49,186 nt of DNA from Deltaproteobacteria bacterium (GTDB lineage: Bacteria; Desulfobacterota; Syntrophia; Syntrophales; Smithellaceae), in assembly GCA_026388535.1 (NCBI GenBank), contig JAPLJP010000167.1:1-49186 (forward strand), read 5' to 3'. Position 1 is the stretch's first letter. Each line of letters opens with the position of its first letter. The notes below the pieces were generated by a model. The model ran no database searches. It was given only the letters and a program-made list of their open reading frames with translations, and was not told the DNA's origin. A program made the translations under genes and the position numbers. Of this stretch, positions 34,031 to 43,216 are shown piece after piece.

Positions 34031-35325
34031 AAGTTTTATACGATATAGCGGTACTGGGCAAAGGACACTATGATCTTCATTACAAAACCGGAATTCACAG
34101 AGTTGTTGAAAATATTGCCTTGGCACTGGCGGCCTCCGGAGATTGTGACCTGCACTTTTGCGCAAGTGTTTCCCTGGAAAATGTGAATCAAGCCATAGAC
34201 TATTTACAGGCAAATCACCCATTGGAACACATCCCCCTTATTTCCCTGGGAATTGAAAAGTCTTTTTATGAAAAACTCACGGGCAAGATTAATAGACTTC
34301 TCGAACAACCCCAGCGCGCATTGGAATTGAGCACTCTCCGAAACGCATTCCAGGCACTCCGGGAATCTCTGCATTACGAACGTGCGCGTGCCGGTAAAAG
34401 CTTTCCAATATTGAGTTCGCAAGCTTTATCGACAATAGATTTATACCATTCCCCCTTCCATCCTTTTCCCGGGCGCTTAAAGGCATTAAAGTCCATCAAA
34501 AAAATTGTAACCATTCATGATTTAATACCCATTATTCATCCAAAGTTTTTCGAATTTAATCGTCCTTCTTCAGTTGAGAAAGTGATAAATAACGCGGAAC
34601 CTGACGACTGTTTTATCTGTGTATCTAATTCAACAAAAAATGATTTATGCAATTATCGAAGCAGTATTGACTCTTCCCATGTCTTTGTGACCCACCTGGC
34701 CGCATCGGAATATTTCTATCCCTGTAATGATGAAGAAGAAATTTATTCCATAAAGAAAAAATTCAATATACCCGATGTTCCATACATTCTGAGTTTAAAT
34801 ACTTTAGAGCCACGGAAAAATATCGCTCACACGATTCGCTGCTTTGCAAAGCTGGTTGAACAGGAGAATATCAAAGATCTGTGTCTTGTTATTACCGGCC
34901 GCAAGGGCTGGGGTTACGACAATATTTTTGATGAACTATCGAACGCCTCTTCTCTGAAAGAACGCATTATATATACGGGATATGCAGCTAATGAAAATTT
35001 AGCCGCTTTATACAGCGGCGCGATCGCCTTTGCTTTTCCATCATTTTATGAGGGGTTTGGACTTCCCCCTTTGGAAGCGATGCAGTGCGGCGTTCCGGTC
35101 ATTACTTCCAACACATCTTCTCTGCCGGAAGTCGTCGGCGACGCGGGAATCATAATTTCCCCTGAAGATGGCGACGCCCTGTGTCAAAGTATGCTCGAAA
35201 TTTACCGTAACTCATCTCTGCGAAAATCCCTTTCCGCGAAATCAATCGAGCAGGCAAAAAAATTCAGTTGGCAAAAGTGCGCCGGGGAAACGATTCAAGC
35301 GTATAAGACCGCTTTAAGCGTTTAA
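34027..35325 (+). CDS. family 4 glycosyltransferase
   Basis: A 432-residue GT-B enzyme. The N-terminus begins '[11 protein letters not shown]'; '[11 protein letters not shown]' and '[10 protein letters not shown]' are typical of the mannosyl/galactosyltransferase branch; the donor domain has '[11 protein letters not shown]', the 'GRKGWGYDN' loop and the acidic motif '[16 protein letters not shown]' (E-x7-E). It should transfer a hexose from a nucleotide donor to a lipid- or polymer-linked acceptor in the cytoplasm. Coupled by overlap to the preceding gene. Confidence 0.9.
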   Translation: MKVLYDIAVLGKGHYDLHYKTGIHRVVENIALALAASGDCDLHFCASVSLENVNQAIDYLQANHPLEHIPLISLGIEKSFYEKLTGKINRLLEQPQRALELSTLRNAFQALRESLHYERARAGKSFPILSSQALSTIDLYHSPFHPFPGRLKALKSIKKIVTIHDLIPIIHPKFFEFNRPSSVEKVINNAEPDDCFICVSNSTKNDLCNYRSSIDSSHVFVTHLAASEYFYPCNDEEEIYSIKKKFNIPDVPYILSLNTLEPRKNIAHTIRCFAKLVEQENIKDLCLVITGRKGWGYDNIFDELSNASSLKERIIYTGYAANENLAALYSGAIAFAFPSFYEGFGLPPLEAMQCGVPVITSNTSSLPEVVGDAGIIISPEDGDALCQSMLEIYRNSSLRKSLSAKSIEQAKKFSWQKCAGETIQAYKTALSV

Positions 35326-35374
35326 GCGGAGCCGCCTCTTCTCCGAAACCATTGTTTTGTTTTTATGGAAATGC

Positions 35375-36943
35375 TCACTGTCTTCCTGCGGAACATTGAG
35401 CGGCATAAGCCCTGGTTAGACGATCTGTCAAATTATGTACTGTAAATCCGGAAAGAATCCGCTCCCGTCCTGCATTGCCCATCCGCTTCCGCAAAACAGG
35501 ATCTTTTAACAGCCGCTCCAGACTTCGCGCCATTCCTGTAATATCCCCCACATCATGAAGATAACCGTGTACACCGTCCTCAACAAGATCTGGCACACCG
35601 CCTGCACGAGTTGCCACAACGGGCAGTCCCGCCAGCATTGCTTCCATTACAACATTAGGCATGCCTTCGTGGGATGATGTCAGAAGAAACACCTCCGAAC
35701 ATAGCAAATAATCAAAAACATTTCTCCGCCGCCCTAATAAAATAATTGCCTTATCCGTCCAGTTATTACCCGAACTGCCGTCTAAACCTGCCGCAGTTAT
35801 GCGCGTTTGCAGGTCATCTTTTAGAGGCCCGTCGCCGATATGAACAAGAGACGCCAGGGGGATTTTTTCCCGCAAGGCAAGAAGAATATCCGGAAGATCA
35901 AGATGCCGCTTCTGGGGCACCAGCCGCCCGACAGACACCACCAGAGGCGCCCCGGGAGCAACTCCAATCGTCTCCCGCAAAGCCGCGCCGCTTTTTTCAT
36001 TCGATGAATAAAACCACACCGGATCAACGCCATTAGGCATAACTTCAACTTTCTCCGAAGGTAATCCCAGCCATTTTGTGTAGTCTAATGCTCCGGCAAA
36101 AGAATTACACTCTACTTTGATATGAGAAAATTGGAGTAAAAACTTATAAAGATGGGGCATCCAATCTGCGAAAAAACCGAAATTTGTCGGTTTGGCATTG
36201 CGCCACGAAAGACGTATCATAGGAATTCCGCTTAAAAGCGCCGCGAAACCGCCGTAGCAACAACACCCGTCTAAATAACAATGCACAACATCAACCGGTC
36301 GGCGCAGCATTTCTGCCGTTAAAGCAATTGCGTCAATGCGTATTTCCGCCGGTAAATGTTTGATTAGCGAAATATCCACACCCTGCTGTTTCATGAATTT
36401 AATATCAGAAAAGCTTGGCATCTTAGGTACGGAAATGTCAACACCATGCGCCCTAAGATAAGGGAGGTAATGACCGCTTTCCCCATCGAGACGTAAAACG
36501 CGAACCCGCACATCATATCCGAGTTTCTTAAGCGCGCACGCTAAACCTGCCACTTGCCGTTCTGCTCCCCCCGCGGACATATTGTAAGTGACAAGGCATA
36601 CTGAAGGCTTTCCTTGCCGGCCGGAAGATGAAACCGGTTTCAAAGGAAGAAAAAGATTCTTATCGGGCCATTGGGTATCAAATGGAAGATATATGTCAAT
36701 TCCGCAGGAAATGAACAATTTCATCTTGCACATGTATAGCCGCAAACGAAACACAACACTATTTTGGATAAAGGATTTGAGCCCATTCCTGCGAATACTG
36801 CGAACAGCCCGTATCCCCAATTCTAATCCCGGAATCCAATTTAACATTCCTGGTTTTTGCAGTCCGCTAAATATTTTTAATCGTTCAAAAGAATTCATTA
36901 AGTTGCCATTAAACTTCTCATAGAATCTTTTTTGATAAAACAT
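35375..36943 (-). CDS. family 4 glycosyltransferase with N-terminal extension
   Basis: A 522-residue protein. About 110 residues with no clear domain precede a GT4 enzyme that starts at 'PSVCLVTYNMSAGGAERQ' and has the donor motif 'SSHEGMPNVVMEAMLAG'. The extension includes basic stretches and may attach to the membrane or a partner. It faces the other island genes, converging with the 34 kb glycosyltransferase over 49 bases. Substrate is unknown; the island as a whole probably decorates a surface polysaccharide. Confidence 0.85.
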   Translation of the reverse strand: MFYQKRFYEKFNGNLMNSFERLKIFSGLQKPGMLNWIPGLELGIRAVRSIRRNGLKSFIQNSVVFRLRLYMCKMKLFISCGIDIYLPFDTQWPDKNLFLPLKPVSSSGRQGKPSVCLVTYNMSAGGAERQVAGLACALKKLGYDVRVRVLRLDGESGHYLPYLRAHGVDISVPKMPSFSDIKFMKQQGVDISLIKHLPAEIRIDAIALTAEMLRRPVDVVHCYLDGCCCYGGFAALLSGIPMIRLSWRNAKPTNFGFFADWMPHLYKFLLQFSHIKVECNSFAGALDYTKWLGLPSEKVEVMPNGVDPVWFYSSNEKSGAALRETIGVAPGAPLVVSVGRLVPQKRHLDLPDILLALREKIPLASLVHIGDGPLKDDLQTRITAAGLDGSSGNNWTDKAIILLGRRRNVFDYLLCSEVFLLTSSHEGMPNVVMEAMLAGLPVVATRAGGVPDLVEDGVHGYLHDVGDITGMARSLERLLKDPVLRKRMGNAGRERILSGFTVHNLTDRLTRAYAAQCSAGRQ

Positions 36944-37155
36944 TGCTTTCTTTCAGGAAAAGATAGGGAAATTATGTTTCTATGTCAATTATATTTTAAG
37001 AAATAATTACATATGAAATATTGTCTGAGCGGGAAAAATGGAAAAGCTCTCTTTCTGCGAGAAAGAAACATTACGGCTATAATACTATTTAAAGTGGCTT
37101 TAAAAATTACCGGAACATTTTGGGGAAAGCATCCCTGTATTTCCCTTCATGTATA

Positions 37156-37209
37156 TTGAAGGTGTACTGGACAAAATCCATCCGGGTTCAAATCCCGGCT
37201 TCGGCACCA
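37156..37209 (+). repeat. duplicated 3' part of tRNA-Leu (attachment-site copy)
   Basis: Fifty-four bases match 31557-31610 of the tRNA gene at all but four positions; the last 29, covering the T arm, acceptor strand and CCA, are identical, and the similarity continues for several A-rich bases. It lacks the 5' half, so it is not a functional tRNA. The mismatches lie in the anticodon and variable region, consistent with some drift since integration. Confidence 0.88.
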
Positions 37210-37256
37210 AAAGAAAAAGTTCTTGAAGCATTACTCTACCCGATTCTTCTTTCCTC

Positions 37257-37844
37257 TTATGCGCGGGAGGGCTTGCGGTTCTGCCAAGCAGCAAATCCAT
37301 TTACAATTGCCAAAATAGGCGCCGCCATTGTAGCCACTATGATTTCATCAAACAGACGGCTATGAGAAAAGGGCTTGCCAGCCAAACGCGCGGCAAAAGC
37401 ATCAAATGTGTTGCCGCTTAAGTTTCCCAGAAGAATCATACGTATATAAAGCATGATATCACCGGCAATAGCATCTCCATAAAAACGCTTAAGTTCCAGA
37501 AGATTTTCGGACGATGGATTACGTTCCGTCTGCGCATATTCCTGGGCGAACTGCAAAGCCGGCCTTTCGTAAGCACTAACCTGCGCGCCGATTTCCATTT
37601 GCAGAAGATGCGCCACTTCTTCTGCTTCCACCCCGCTCAACTGCGCCAATGCGCCGTGAAAACGCGCACAATGTCGGCATCCATTCACCGCGGTAACTGC
37701 CAGCATGATTTTTTCCGCCATTGACCAAGCAACCCTCTTCGAGCGGTATGCTCCGATTATCAACTGCAAACGGTTCAAAAGGAAAAAAATGTCCAGGAAA
37801 AACTGGTTAACCCTGTAAACTCGCTTGTGAAATATTTGTGACAT
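37257..37844 (-). CDS. AhpD/carboxymuconolactone-decarboxylase-like protein
   Basis: A 195-residue, all-helical protein with the redox motif CRHCARFH (CxxC plus histidine, about 56-63) of AhpD-type alkylhydroperoxidase proteins. The flanking 'EKIMLAVTAVNG' and 'SGVEAEEVAHLL' are family-like. It would relay electrons in peroxide reduction or act on other substrates; partners are not adjacent. It lies just beyond the island's right end, on the minus strand. Confidence 0.82.
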   Translation of the reverse strand: MSQIFHKRVYRVNQFFLDIFFLLNRLQLIIGAYRSKRVAWSMAEKIMLAVTAVNGCRHCARFHGALAQLSGVEAEEVAHLLQMEIGAQVSAYERPALQFAQEYAQTERNPSSENLLELKRFYGDAIAGDIMLYIRMILLGNLSGNTFDAFAARLAGKPFSHSRLFDEIIVATMAAPILAIVNGFAAWQNRKPSRA

Positions 37845-37931
37845 CCTGCTCTCCTTTCCGATATGTCAATTTTATTTAATAAACGGACAAGCCGATTTGA
37901 TTTTATGGATTGTTCAGGATTTAAACTGTTA

Positions 37932-38777
37932 TCAGCCATTCTTAATTATCTCCTCTATTTCTGCGCCGTATAATTTTATTTTTCGCTGCGATAAATATCT
38001 TTCAAGATGTTCGGTATCCTGCGCTAGTTCCAGTAAATTGTTGTCCGGCAGAAACATGAATATAGCGCGGTTTTCCTCTTTCGCCCGATGGAAACGCCAG
38101 ATATAAAGTTTTTTCAATAACTCTTTTTGTTCCTGATTTAAAGAATGGTAACCTTTGATTTTTGCGTATCCCCGCCGGTCGATCCTTTTCTCACGCCAAT
38201 TAGTGGCGGCAATTTTGTCAAAAGCCTCTCCAGCGGCATCTTTCAAATCTTTCATGCCAAGTTCCGCGGATTGTTTTTCATAAAGCGCTGGAAGATATAT
38301 AACATCCTGAGCCGCGTACTCCAGTTGTTCCTCAAGTAGAGGGCGGTTATCCCAGCGCGAGCGCTGTATTTTTTTACTTTTCTTCAATTCCACACCCACA
38401 AATTCCTTAATCATTTTTTCCAGCGAAAGTTGCTGAAAACCCAAAAGAAGCGCGGCCCGATGAGTATCAAAAATATTTTTAAAATTAAATTTGTAATCTC
38501 TTTTCAGAAGACGTATATCGTTGTCCGCTGCATGGAAAACCTTGACAACGTGCTGATTGTCAAAATATCTGCCTAAAAAAGATATATTCAGATTATTCAA
38601 AGGGTCAAAAACATAGGTTGTGTTATTGGCATGAATCTGGATGAGACAAAGTATTTCTTTAAAATAACGGAACGAATCGTATTCCGTATCAATGCTTAAA
38701 ATTTTCGCCCGCTCAAAATCATTGACAGCGCGCTGTAATTTTTTAGGTGTATCCACCAGAAGCCATTTTGTATCCAT
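37932..38777 (-). CDS. rnd: ribonuclease D-like 3'-5' exonuclease
   Basis: A 281-residue DEDDy exonuclease. The three motifs are DTEYDSF (Exo I), HAADNDI (Exo II) and YAAQDVIYLP (Exo III); a partial HRDC region follows. It is shorter than E. coli RNase D (375), with room for one HRDC domain at most. It trims tRNA precursors in known relatives. It follows the ECF transporter genes on the same strand after 22 bases, and might share their transcript. Confidence 0.9.
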   Translation of the reverse strand: MDTKWLLVDTPKKLQRAVNDFERAKILSIDTEYDSFRYFKEILCLIQIHANNTTYVFDPLNNLNISFLGRYFDNQHVVKVFHAADNDIRLLKRDYKFNFKNIFDTHRAALLLGFQQLSLEKMIKEFVGVELKKSKKIQRSRWDNRPLLEEQLEYAAQDVIYLPALYEKQSAELGMKDLKDAAGEAFDKIAATNWREKRIDRRGYAKIKGYHSLNQEQKELLKKLYIWRFHRAKEENRAIFMFLPDNNLLELAQDTEHLERYLSQRKIKLYGAEIEEIIKNG

Positions 38778-38799
38778 GGCGGGTAACTTAGCCGAAATG

Positions 38800-39588
38800 C
38801 TAATTTAAAGCTACAAAAATGACGAGAGAGAAACTGAAGAAAATAAGAATAAGATAATCGGAGGAAGTAAATTTTAATTCCTCTAAAGATGTACGTTCTC
38901 CCCGCTGATAGCTCCTTGCCTCCATAGCCATTGCCAATTCATCCGCCCGACGAAAAACGCCCAGTAAAATAGTTAGAGTTAAGGACAAAAAAGCTTTAAT
39001 CCGCGTGAGAACACTTGACCGACGCAAATTATAACCTCTGGCTTTTTGGGCAATCTCGACTCTTTCCTTTTCCGTCAGTAAAATGGGCATCAGCCTTAGA
39101 GCCAACATAATCATTACAGCGATATCATCAACAGGTACTCGCAGTAATTTCAAAGGCCGTAAAAAATATTTAATTGCCGCGATCATTTGAGAAGGCGCAG
39201 TAGTCATAGTCAATAAGACTGCGGCCACAATCAGGCACAAAAAACGCCAGACTGCAAAAAATCCCTGCTGTAATCCTGCGCGGGGAAGTAAAATTCCAAA
39301 GAAAGGAACTTCTATCTGAGAGTCGCCTTCATTAAACAAGACATGAACTAAAAAAATCAGAATTATAAAGAACAGAAGCGGTTTGATGGCTTGCCCGATT
39401 GTCCGCAAACTTACGCCGCTTACCAGCATCACAAATAATAAGACGATGCCGGTAATAAATACCAGTGATGGTTTAACCCAAAGAATGACAACGCTTAAGC
39501 CTATCGTGGCGGCAAGTTTTAAGCGGGGATCAAGATTAAAGATGAGCGACTGGCCTTTTATAAAAGAGCCGGTATGATACATAATCAA
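38800..39588 (-). CDS. ECF transporter membrane subunit (EcfT/CbiQ/BioN)
   Basis: A 262-residue inner-membrane protein with about five membrane segments. The coupling motif typical of EcfT, A-R-G/S, appears as 'KARGYN' and 'EARSYQ' (two ARx motifs about 40 residues apart), which contact the ATPase. It overlaps the preceding ATPase gene by four bases. With EcfA and BioY it makes a complete biotin importer. Confidence 0.88.
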   Translation of the reverse strand: MIMYHTGSFIKGQSLIFNLDPRLKLAATIGLSVVILWVKPSLVFITGIVLLFVMLVSGVSLRTIGQAIKPLLFFIILIFLVHVLFNEGDSQIEVPFFGILLPRAGLQQGFFAVWRFLCLIVAAVLLTMTTAPSQMIAAIKYFLRPLKLLRVPVDDIAVMIMLALRLMPILLTEKERVEIAQKARGYNLRRSSVLTRIKAFLSLTLTILLGVFRRADELAMAMEARSYQRGERTSLEELKFTSSDYLILIFFSFSLVIFVALN

Positions 39589-40418
39589 TCCTTAATTTTG
39601 TCGGCTAAGAAACGGATTTGTTCCAAAGCGTCTTCCATGCTGACAATATCTGTGCGCACGGGAAAGCCCGATTCTTTGAGATTGATTAACAGCTCGGTAA
39701 TCTGAGGAAGCTGCATTCCTATTTGCTTCAACATGCCGACTTTCCCGAAGATTTCCCGCGGATTGCCGTCCAGATAAACGCGGCCTTCATTCATAACCAC
39801 AATTCTCTGCGTGAGAGCCGCTTCCGCCATGTTATGCGTGATATGAATGATTCCCACGCCCTCGGAGTGAAGTTTGTCAATGATATTTAAAACGCGCTTG
39901 GCCGCTGCAGGATCAAGAAAAGCGGTTGGTTCATCAAGCGCGATATAGCGCGGTCGCATGGCTAATACACCGGCGAGGGCTACCAGCCTTTTTTCTCCGC
40001 CGGATAAATTTTCGATATTGCGGCAGGCAAGCTCTGTGATTCCAACTCTGCCCAGAGCTTCAGCAACTCTCTTTTTAATTTCCATTGTCGGCAGGCGCAA
40101 ATTTTCCGGGCCGAAAGCGACATCTTCTTCCACTGTCATGCCGACTATTTGGTTATCAGGATTTTGAAAAACCATCCCCATAAGCAACCTGATTTCCGCC
40201 TGATGTTTTGCATCATTCGTATCGAAGCCGCCTATGGTTACTTTGCCGCTTGTAGATATTAGCAAGGCGTTCAAATGTCGAATCAGCGTAGTTTTTCCAC
40301 AACCGTTCGGGCCGATTAAAGCAAGGTGTTCCCCCTCTTTTATTTGCAGGGAAACACCCCGTAGTGCTTCAATTCCTTCCGGCTCATATTTATAATAAAC
40401 GTCTTCTAAGATAATCAA
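39585..40418 (-). CDS. ECF transporter ATP-binding subunit (EcfA/BioM)
   Basis: A 277-residue ATPase. Walker A is GPNGCGKTT, the signature LSGGEKR, Walker B 'YIALDEP', and the switch His in 'ITHNM'. I chose TTG 40418, which begins the family's normal start (IILEDVYYKY) and lies 10 bases after the BioY stop; longer frames overlap BioY by 47 bases. It powers uptake by BioY through EcfT. A C-terminal extension of about 45 residues follows the ATPase core. Confidence 0.9.
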   Translation of the reverse strand: MIILEDVYYKYEPEGIEALRGVSLQIKEGEHLALIGPNGCGKTTLIRHLNALLISTSGKVTIGGFDTNDAKHQAEIRLLMGMVFQNPDNQIVGMTVEEDVAFGPENLRLPTMEIKKRVAEALGRVGITELACRNIENLSGGEKRLVALAGVLAMRPRYIALDEPTAFLDPAAAKRVLNIIDKLHSEGVGIIHITHNMAEAALTQRIVVMNEGRVYLDGNPREIFGKVGMLKQIGMQLPQITELLINLKESGFPVRTDIVSMEDALEQIRFLADKIKD

Positions 40419-40428
40419 CAGATGAATC

Positions 40429-40965
40429 CTATACTTTAACGCGTCCCTTGAGCCGCGAACTGATAATTGCGGCAAGCAGAACTTTTATTATATCACCCGG
40501 AATAAACGGCAAGACACCAACAGCAAGCGCCTTGTGGAAGCTAATCTTCGCCACCAAAGAAAGCTGAAGGCTTCCCAGAAAATAAATTATCGACATTCCT
40601 ATCAGCATGGAAAAGATATGCCAGAAAATACCCGCGCTTTTTTTCATTCTATTTACAATTCCAATGGCAAAAGCCGCAATGATAAAACCCAGTAAATAAC
40701 CTCCGGTGGGGCCGAAGATAACCCCCAGTCCCGCTTTTCCTCCGGCAAAAACCGGTATCCCAACTATTCCAAGCATTACATAAATAAACTGACTTACGGC
40801 CCCCAACTGGCCGCCCAGAAGTATAGCCGCGACATTTAAGAAAAATGTCTGCGCGGTAATAGGCACAGGCGGCAGGGGAATAACTATAAAAGCTCCCGCC
40901 GCGGTGAGAGATCCGAAAAGCGCTGCGTAGACCAGACCTTTAATTGATGTTTTATCAGCAGCCAT
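40429..40965 (-). CDS. bioY: biotin-binding S component BioY
   Basis: A 178-residue membrane protein with six membrane segments. The BioY signatures 'VPITAQTFF' and 'GPTGGYLLGF' are clear, and both belong to the biotin-binding region. It captures biotin and hands it on through EcfT-EcfA encoded immediately downstream. Only 27 bases separate it from the end of the TonB-receptor gene, which is behind a cobalamin riboswitch. Confidence 0.94.
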   Translation of the reverse strand: MAADKTSIKGLVYAALFGSLTAAGAFIVIPLPPVPITAQTFFLNVAAILLGGQLGAVSQFIYVMLGIVGIPVFAGGKAGLGVIFGPTGGYLLGFIIAAFAIGIVNRMKKSAGIFWHIFSMLIGMSIIYFLGSLQLSLVAKISFHKALAVGVLPFIPGDIIKVLLAAIISSRLKGRVKV

Positions 40966-40992
40966 AAATTTATATCTTTGGGGGTTCCTTGC

Positions 40993-43032
40993 TTAAAAAG
41001 TGATTGAAACTCCACCTTTGATAAGCAATCCATCCGCGGGGTAATAAAGATTTTCTCCCCAAGGCGCCATATCTATACCATAAGTTGCGTACTTTACGTC
41101 TGTCAAATTTTCCACGCCGGCAAAAACAATTACTTTTCTCCCTTTGATTTCCGGACGCCAGTAGATAAAGAAATCAAAAAGGCAATGGTCTTTTAATTGT
41201 TCGGCGTCATTATTATAATCATTAGCCAAAAAAGATTTTCCTATATAACGCAGCCGCGGATTGAGAGAAATATTGAAAGGCAGATTTATTTCCAGATTGG
41301 CGTTAGCCATGAAATTAGGAACCAGTGGAATTTCCTTGTCCTTATTTAATCCTTCGGCAAAAACAGCTTTTTGATAGGTGGCATTACCGTAAAAACTGAA
41401 AACTCCCTTTTGTACGTAACTTAAATTAAATTCGCCGCCCACGTGGCTGGTTTTGTCTAGGTTCTTCAATTCCCATGTTACGGGGTCAGCCGAAATTTCG
41501 TCTTCCATATCTATCTTGTAAATAGTTGCCCCTATCTTAAGGTTGTCCAGCGGATAAACAGTTGCGCCTGCCTCATAGCTTTTTCCCTTTTCCTTTTCGA
41601 TATTAATATTAAAAGTGTTAAAGGGGCCGGAACTGTAAAAGGAGGCCTGTTCATCCAGAAACGGATAACGGTACACGCTGGCATATTTTACATACACTTT
41701 GGAAAACTTGCCGAACAGATATGTCAGGCTTCCTTCCCATGCTTCGGCGTTATGTTTTTTATCCGTGTCAAAATCAACGGAAAACGGATTGAGTGTTGTT
41801 GACTTTCCCTTGAATTGAGCGCTTTCCGTCCGATAACCGCCAGTAAGAATTAAACCTGGTAAAATGTAAAATTCATCACGTAAATAAAAACCGAGAGTGT
41901 TTTTTCCAAAATCAACCAAATGTGTTTGGGTTGTTCTTTTCTTATCGGAATATTTATCCAGTGTCATGGTTTCTTGATAATAGTCAACACCGATAGTAAA
42001 TTTGTTGTTAAACATGGCTATTGGCTTTTCCAAAATATATTTCGGTGTAACGCCTACAGTTTTTATGTCATAACTGTTGTACTGGTTCGGTGGCCAGTAC
42101 GAGGCGAAATTACTTCTGAGAGTTTTTACACCGTAATAAAAATCGGTATCCAGACGGCCGAAATTACCCAAAACCGTATTTACCTGCCCGTGCAAATTTT
42201 GATAATTTTCCGTCGCGTCATCATTATCATGGCCGGTCTGAATTTGACGAGGATTTGTTTCCATTTGCGACTTGGTCAGACCGCCGGGCATTTCAAAACC
42301 GGTCTTACTCAACGAACCATCAAGGGACAGCGCCAAAAAAGAACTGGCGTCATAACCTATATTGAATCCTCCTCCGGAAAAAGAATACTTTGACCGGTCA
42401 CGATAACCCCAGCTAAACTGATTTGCGCCATTAAAAGAGCAAGACAATTTCCCCGCAGAACCACTGACTCCAATTTTTTCATCGTGGAAATTATAGCTTC
42501 CGCCTGCCAGAGAAACGTTTAACTGCGGCGCACCTTTGCCCCGTTTTGTTATAATATTGATTACCCCGCCAATTGCCGCGTCACCATAAAGTACGGAACT
42601 GGCGCCGCGAACAACTTCGATACTTTCTATATTGTTAAGCGGTATTTGCATCAGACTGGCCGCTGACATATCCGGTCTGTTCAAACGGCGGCCATCAAGC
42701 AGGATAAGTGTTTTACCGTAAGGATTGTCGCCGCCGAAGCCTCTCATATCAATCATCGCCTGCGCCGTATTGCCGCTGTAACTTCTGAACTGAACACCTT
42801 CAATATTTTCCAGAACTTCTACCAAAGTCGCGGCTCCGGAATTATTTATTTCTTCGGCGGTGATGACGGTGACATTGGCTGGAGCCTTGCGGGTTTCCTG
42901 ATTATCGCGTGTGGCGGTAACGACAACTTCTCCCATTGTGACAATAGTGTCACTGGTTTTTGTATCCTCAGCTTGTACGGTTGAAAAAACAACTACAGAA
43001 AACAACAGAACTAAAACTAAGACTTTCTTCAT
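40993..43032 (-). CDS. TonB-dependent outer-membrane receptor (BtuB-like)
   Basis: A 679-residue outer-membrane transporter. The signal peptide (1-21) is followed by a TonB box-like segment (GEVVVTATR, about 34-42), the plug ('TVITAEEINNSG', 'RGFGGDNPYG', 'VEVVRGASSVLYGDAAIGGVIN') and a 22-strand barrel ending in the aromatic residue of GVSITF. The immediately upstream cobalamin riboswitch makes a vitamin B12 or corrinoid substrate likely. An ABC importer of the B12/siderophore type precedes it. AAGGAG lies before the start. Confidence 0.92.
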   Translation of the reverse strand: MKKVLVLVLLFSVVVFSTVQAEDTKTSDTIVTMGEVVVTATRDNQETRKAPANVTVITAEEINNSGAATLVEVLENIEGVQFRSYSGNTAQAMIDMRGFGGDNPYGKTLILLDGRRLNRPDMSAASLMQIPLNNIESIEVVRGASSVLYGDAAIGGVINIITKRGKGAPQLNVSLAGGSYNFHDEKIGVSGSAGKLSCSFNGANQFSWGYRDRSKYSFSGGGFNIGYDASSFLALSLDGSLSKTGFEMPGGLTKSQMETNPRQIQTGHDNDDATENYQNLHGQVNTVLGNFGRLDTDFYYGVKTLRSNFASYWPPNQYNSYDIKTVGVTPKYILEKPIAMFNNKFTIGVDYYQETMTLDKYSDKKRTTQTHLVDFGKNTLGFYLRDEFYILPGLILTGGYRTESAQFKGKSTTLNPFSVDFDTDKKHNAEAWEGSLTYLFGKFSKVYVKYASVYRYPFLDEQASFYSSGPFNTFNINIEKEKGKSYEAGATVYPLDNLKIGATIYKIDMEDEISADPVTWELKNLDKTSHVGGEFNLSYVQKGVFSFYGNATYQKAVFAEGLNKDKEIPLVPNFMANANLEINLPFNISLNPRLRYIGKSFLANDYNNDAEQLKDHCLFDFFIYWRPEIKGRKVIVFAGVENLTDVKYATYGIDMAPWGENLYYPADGLLIKGGVSITF

Positions 43033-43049
43033 GGAGCTTCTCCTTTCCC
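43032..43049 (-). promoter_or_regulatory. ribosome-binding site within a small hairpin
   Basis: On the minus strand the AGGAG site lies in GGAGAAGCTCC, which folds as a 4-bp hairpin (GGAG/CTCC) ending next to the start codon. This could close the ribosome-binding site and supply the translational part of the riboswitch's control. Confidence 0.45.
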
Positions 43050-43061
43050 CCTCGGGAATAA

Positions 43062-43205
43062 GTAAGTTGGACTCCCATAAAGTTTCCTGGCTCGCGGCGA
43101 CCTACTTTCCACTCCTTCCCGACGCCGGAGCATCAGTGGTTTGATGTGGATTTCGTTCCGCTTACAGTTGCGGGGCAGCGCCGGAATTTAACCGGCTTCC
43201 TTTAT
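43062..43205 (-). promoter_or_regulatory. cobalamin riboswitch
   Basis: Read on the minus strand it has the B12 box region: GCCGGTTAAATTCCGGC, then GCTGCCCCGCAACTG (43165-43180) and GCCAGGAAAC (43082-43091), each in the expected order. The aptamer should bind adenosylcobalamin and shut off the downstream receptor gene. A compact expression platform follows, with a hairpin over the ribosome-binding site. It lies after the ABC ATPase gene, so the importer genes are upstream of it and not directly controlled. Confidence 0.95.
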
Positions 43206-43216
43206 TTGGCAGTCAT

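Larger units (their letters stand above)
31611..37209. mobile_element. putative genomic island at tRNA-Leu, integrase not seen
   Basis: The segment is bounded by the tRNA-Leu gene and a copy of its 3' part, as left by site-specific integrases that target tRNA 3' ends. It carries a sugar epimerase and three glycosyltransferases, part of it very A/T rich. No integrase, relaxase or transposase gene is present, so it is either an immobilised remnant or moved by a recombinase in trans. Flanking genes (secG left, AhpD-like right) are unrelated to its content. Confidence 0.7.

Noticed and set aside
37100-37300. Minus-strand 66-residue frame across the tRNA-Leu fragment
   Set aside because: Its peptide includes the 'PKPGFEPG' string that arises when tRNA T-arm sequence is read antisense; it is not a gene.
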